Origin: Streptomyces sp. CG1
Lineage (GTDB): Bacteria > Actinomycetota > Actinomycetes > Streptomycetales > Streptomycetaceae
Reading direction: 5' to 3'
Length of the DNA stretch: 64,000 nucleotides
NCBI RefSeq assembly: GCF_041080625.1
Contig: NZ_CP163518.1
Coordinates: forward strand, 1,860,001 to 1,924,000
Of the stretch, positions 63,669 through 64,000 are shown piece after piece; positions within the stretch are counted from its first letter, which is position 1; every line of letters starts with the position of its first letter. The translations under genes and the position numbers were made by a program. The notes beneath the pieces are model-generated. The model ran no database searches and had not been told where the DNA came from. It saw only the letters and a program-made list of their open reading frames with translations.

Positions 63669-64000
63669 GTCACATCTCCTCGGGGGCAGTGCCCGCGGGC
63701 CCACACCGTGTGAACCCCTGCGTTGCCACAATGAACCCCGTCCGGATAAGCACCGGAGATACAAAAACGCCCGACGACATACAGTCGCCGAGGCACTTGA
63801 AGTTTCGGGAACCACAACTGCAACTACGTCAAGTTTAGCACGGAACGCACATCTGCACTACTTTCGATTCATCACCTAAGGCAGCGACCTCACCGGAGCA
63901 CCGGATCAGTGCGCCAGTCGGCGCCACCTCGAATACACGCGGAAGGTCAATCAAACCTCTCGGCTCGGATTATCCGGATTTTCTTCCACGAAATACAGGC
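63669..64000 (-). promoter_or_regulatory. upstream region of the cold-shock gene
   Basis: No gene is seen in the last 330 bases. For the leftward cold-shock gene this is promoter and 5' leader. A TTGACG appears on the minus strand at 63832-63827, but I see no good -10 at the right distance. The region is AT-richer than most of the window. Confidence 0.4.

Overview
The window reads as actinobacterial chromosome, almost certainly Streptomyces. It has very high G+C, many GTG and TTG starts with GGAGG-type ribosome binding sites, and Streptomyces-typical families (DUF5997, DUF6206, DUF4132, IS701-type and ISAs1-type remnants, STAND/AfsR-like ATPase, Lrp/AsnC beside a FUSC transporter). All calls come from reading the sequence and from memory of the families; no database search was run.

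Region 1 (1-7.3 kb) is the edge of a biosynthetic locus. On the minus strand lie a KAS III, an acyl carrier protein and a KAS II, with all catalytic residues visible, plus the first codons of another gene at the left edge. Divergent from them are a small two-helix protein, a kinase-like DUF6206 protein, an Sfp-type phosphopantetheinyl transferase, an Acg-like nitroreductase and a LuxR-type regulator. The transferase can activate the carrier protein and the two synthases extend acyl chains on it.

Region 2 (7.4-13.2 kb) is mobile and broken DNA. A 1.3-kb ISAs1-type element and an inverted 256-bp copy of its left end bracket a patatin-like gene and an alpha/beta-hydrolase fragment. The whole 3.2-kb unit is flanked by a near-perfect 10-bp direct repeat. 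An IS701 fragment follows, then an intact FUSC-type transporter gene beside a truncated homologue.

Region 3 (13.2-27.4 kb) looks like ordinary chromosome: Lrp/AsnC regulator, HAD phosphatase, GH127 glycosidase with an inserted LamG domain, MFS exporter, LysR-type effector-binding protein, DUF5997, a decayed DUF4132 gene, a LuxR regulator, a GT-B-like protein whose start is crossed by a 7-bp tandem repeat, and a STAND ATPase.

Region 4 (27.5-59.6 kb) is the main system: an extracellular-type contractile injection system (eCIS) in one minus-strand array, read right to left. It begins with a lysis cassette (GH25 plus amidase endolysin, holin-like protein). It continues with sheath, tube, zinc-ribbon baseplate protein, a disordered protein, DUF4255 cap, AAA+ ATPase, a small protein, a 2277-residue DUF4157 protein, a small HEAT-like protein, tube/baseplate adaptor, LysM protein, gpD-like hub, gpV-like spike, PAAR-like tip, gp25, two very large baseplate proteins, a tail-I/beta-helix protein, DUF6519, and an amidase. 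There are no capsid, portal or terminase genes, and no obvious tail fibre. The giant DUF4157 protein sits where a tape measure is expected. It has long amphipathic and hydrophobic helices in its middle and a C-terminal module of clearly lower G+C that continues into the next small gene, as in polymorphic toxin-immunity pairs.

Region 5 (60-64 kb) holds a cytochrome P450, a weak short gene, a DEAD-box RNA helicase and a cold-shock protein.
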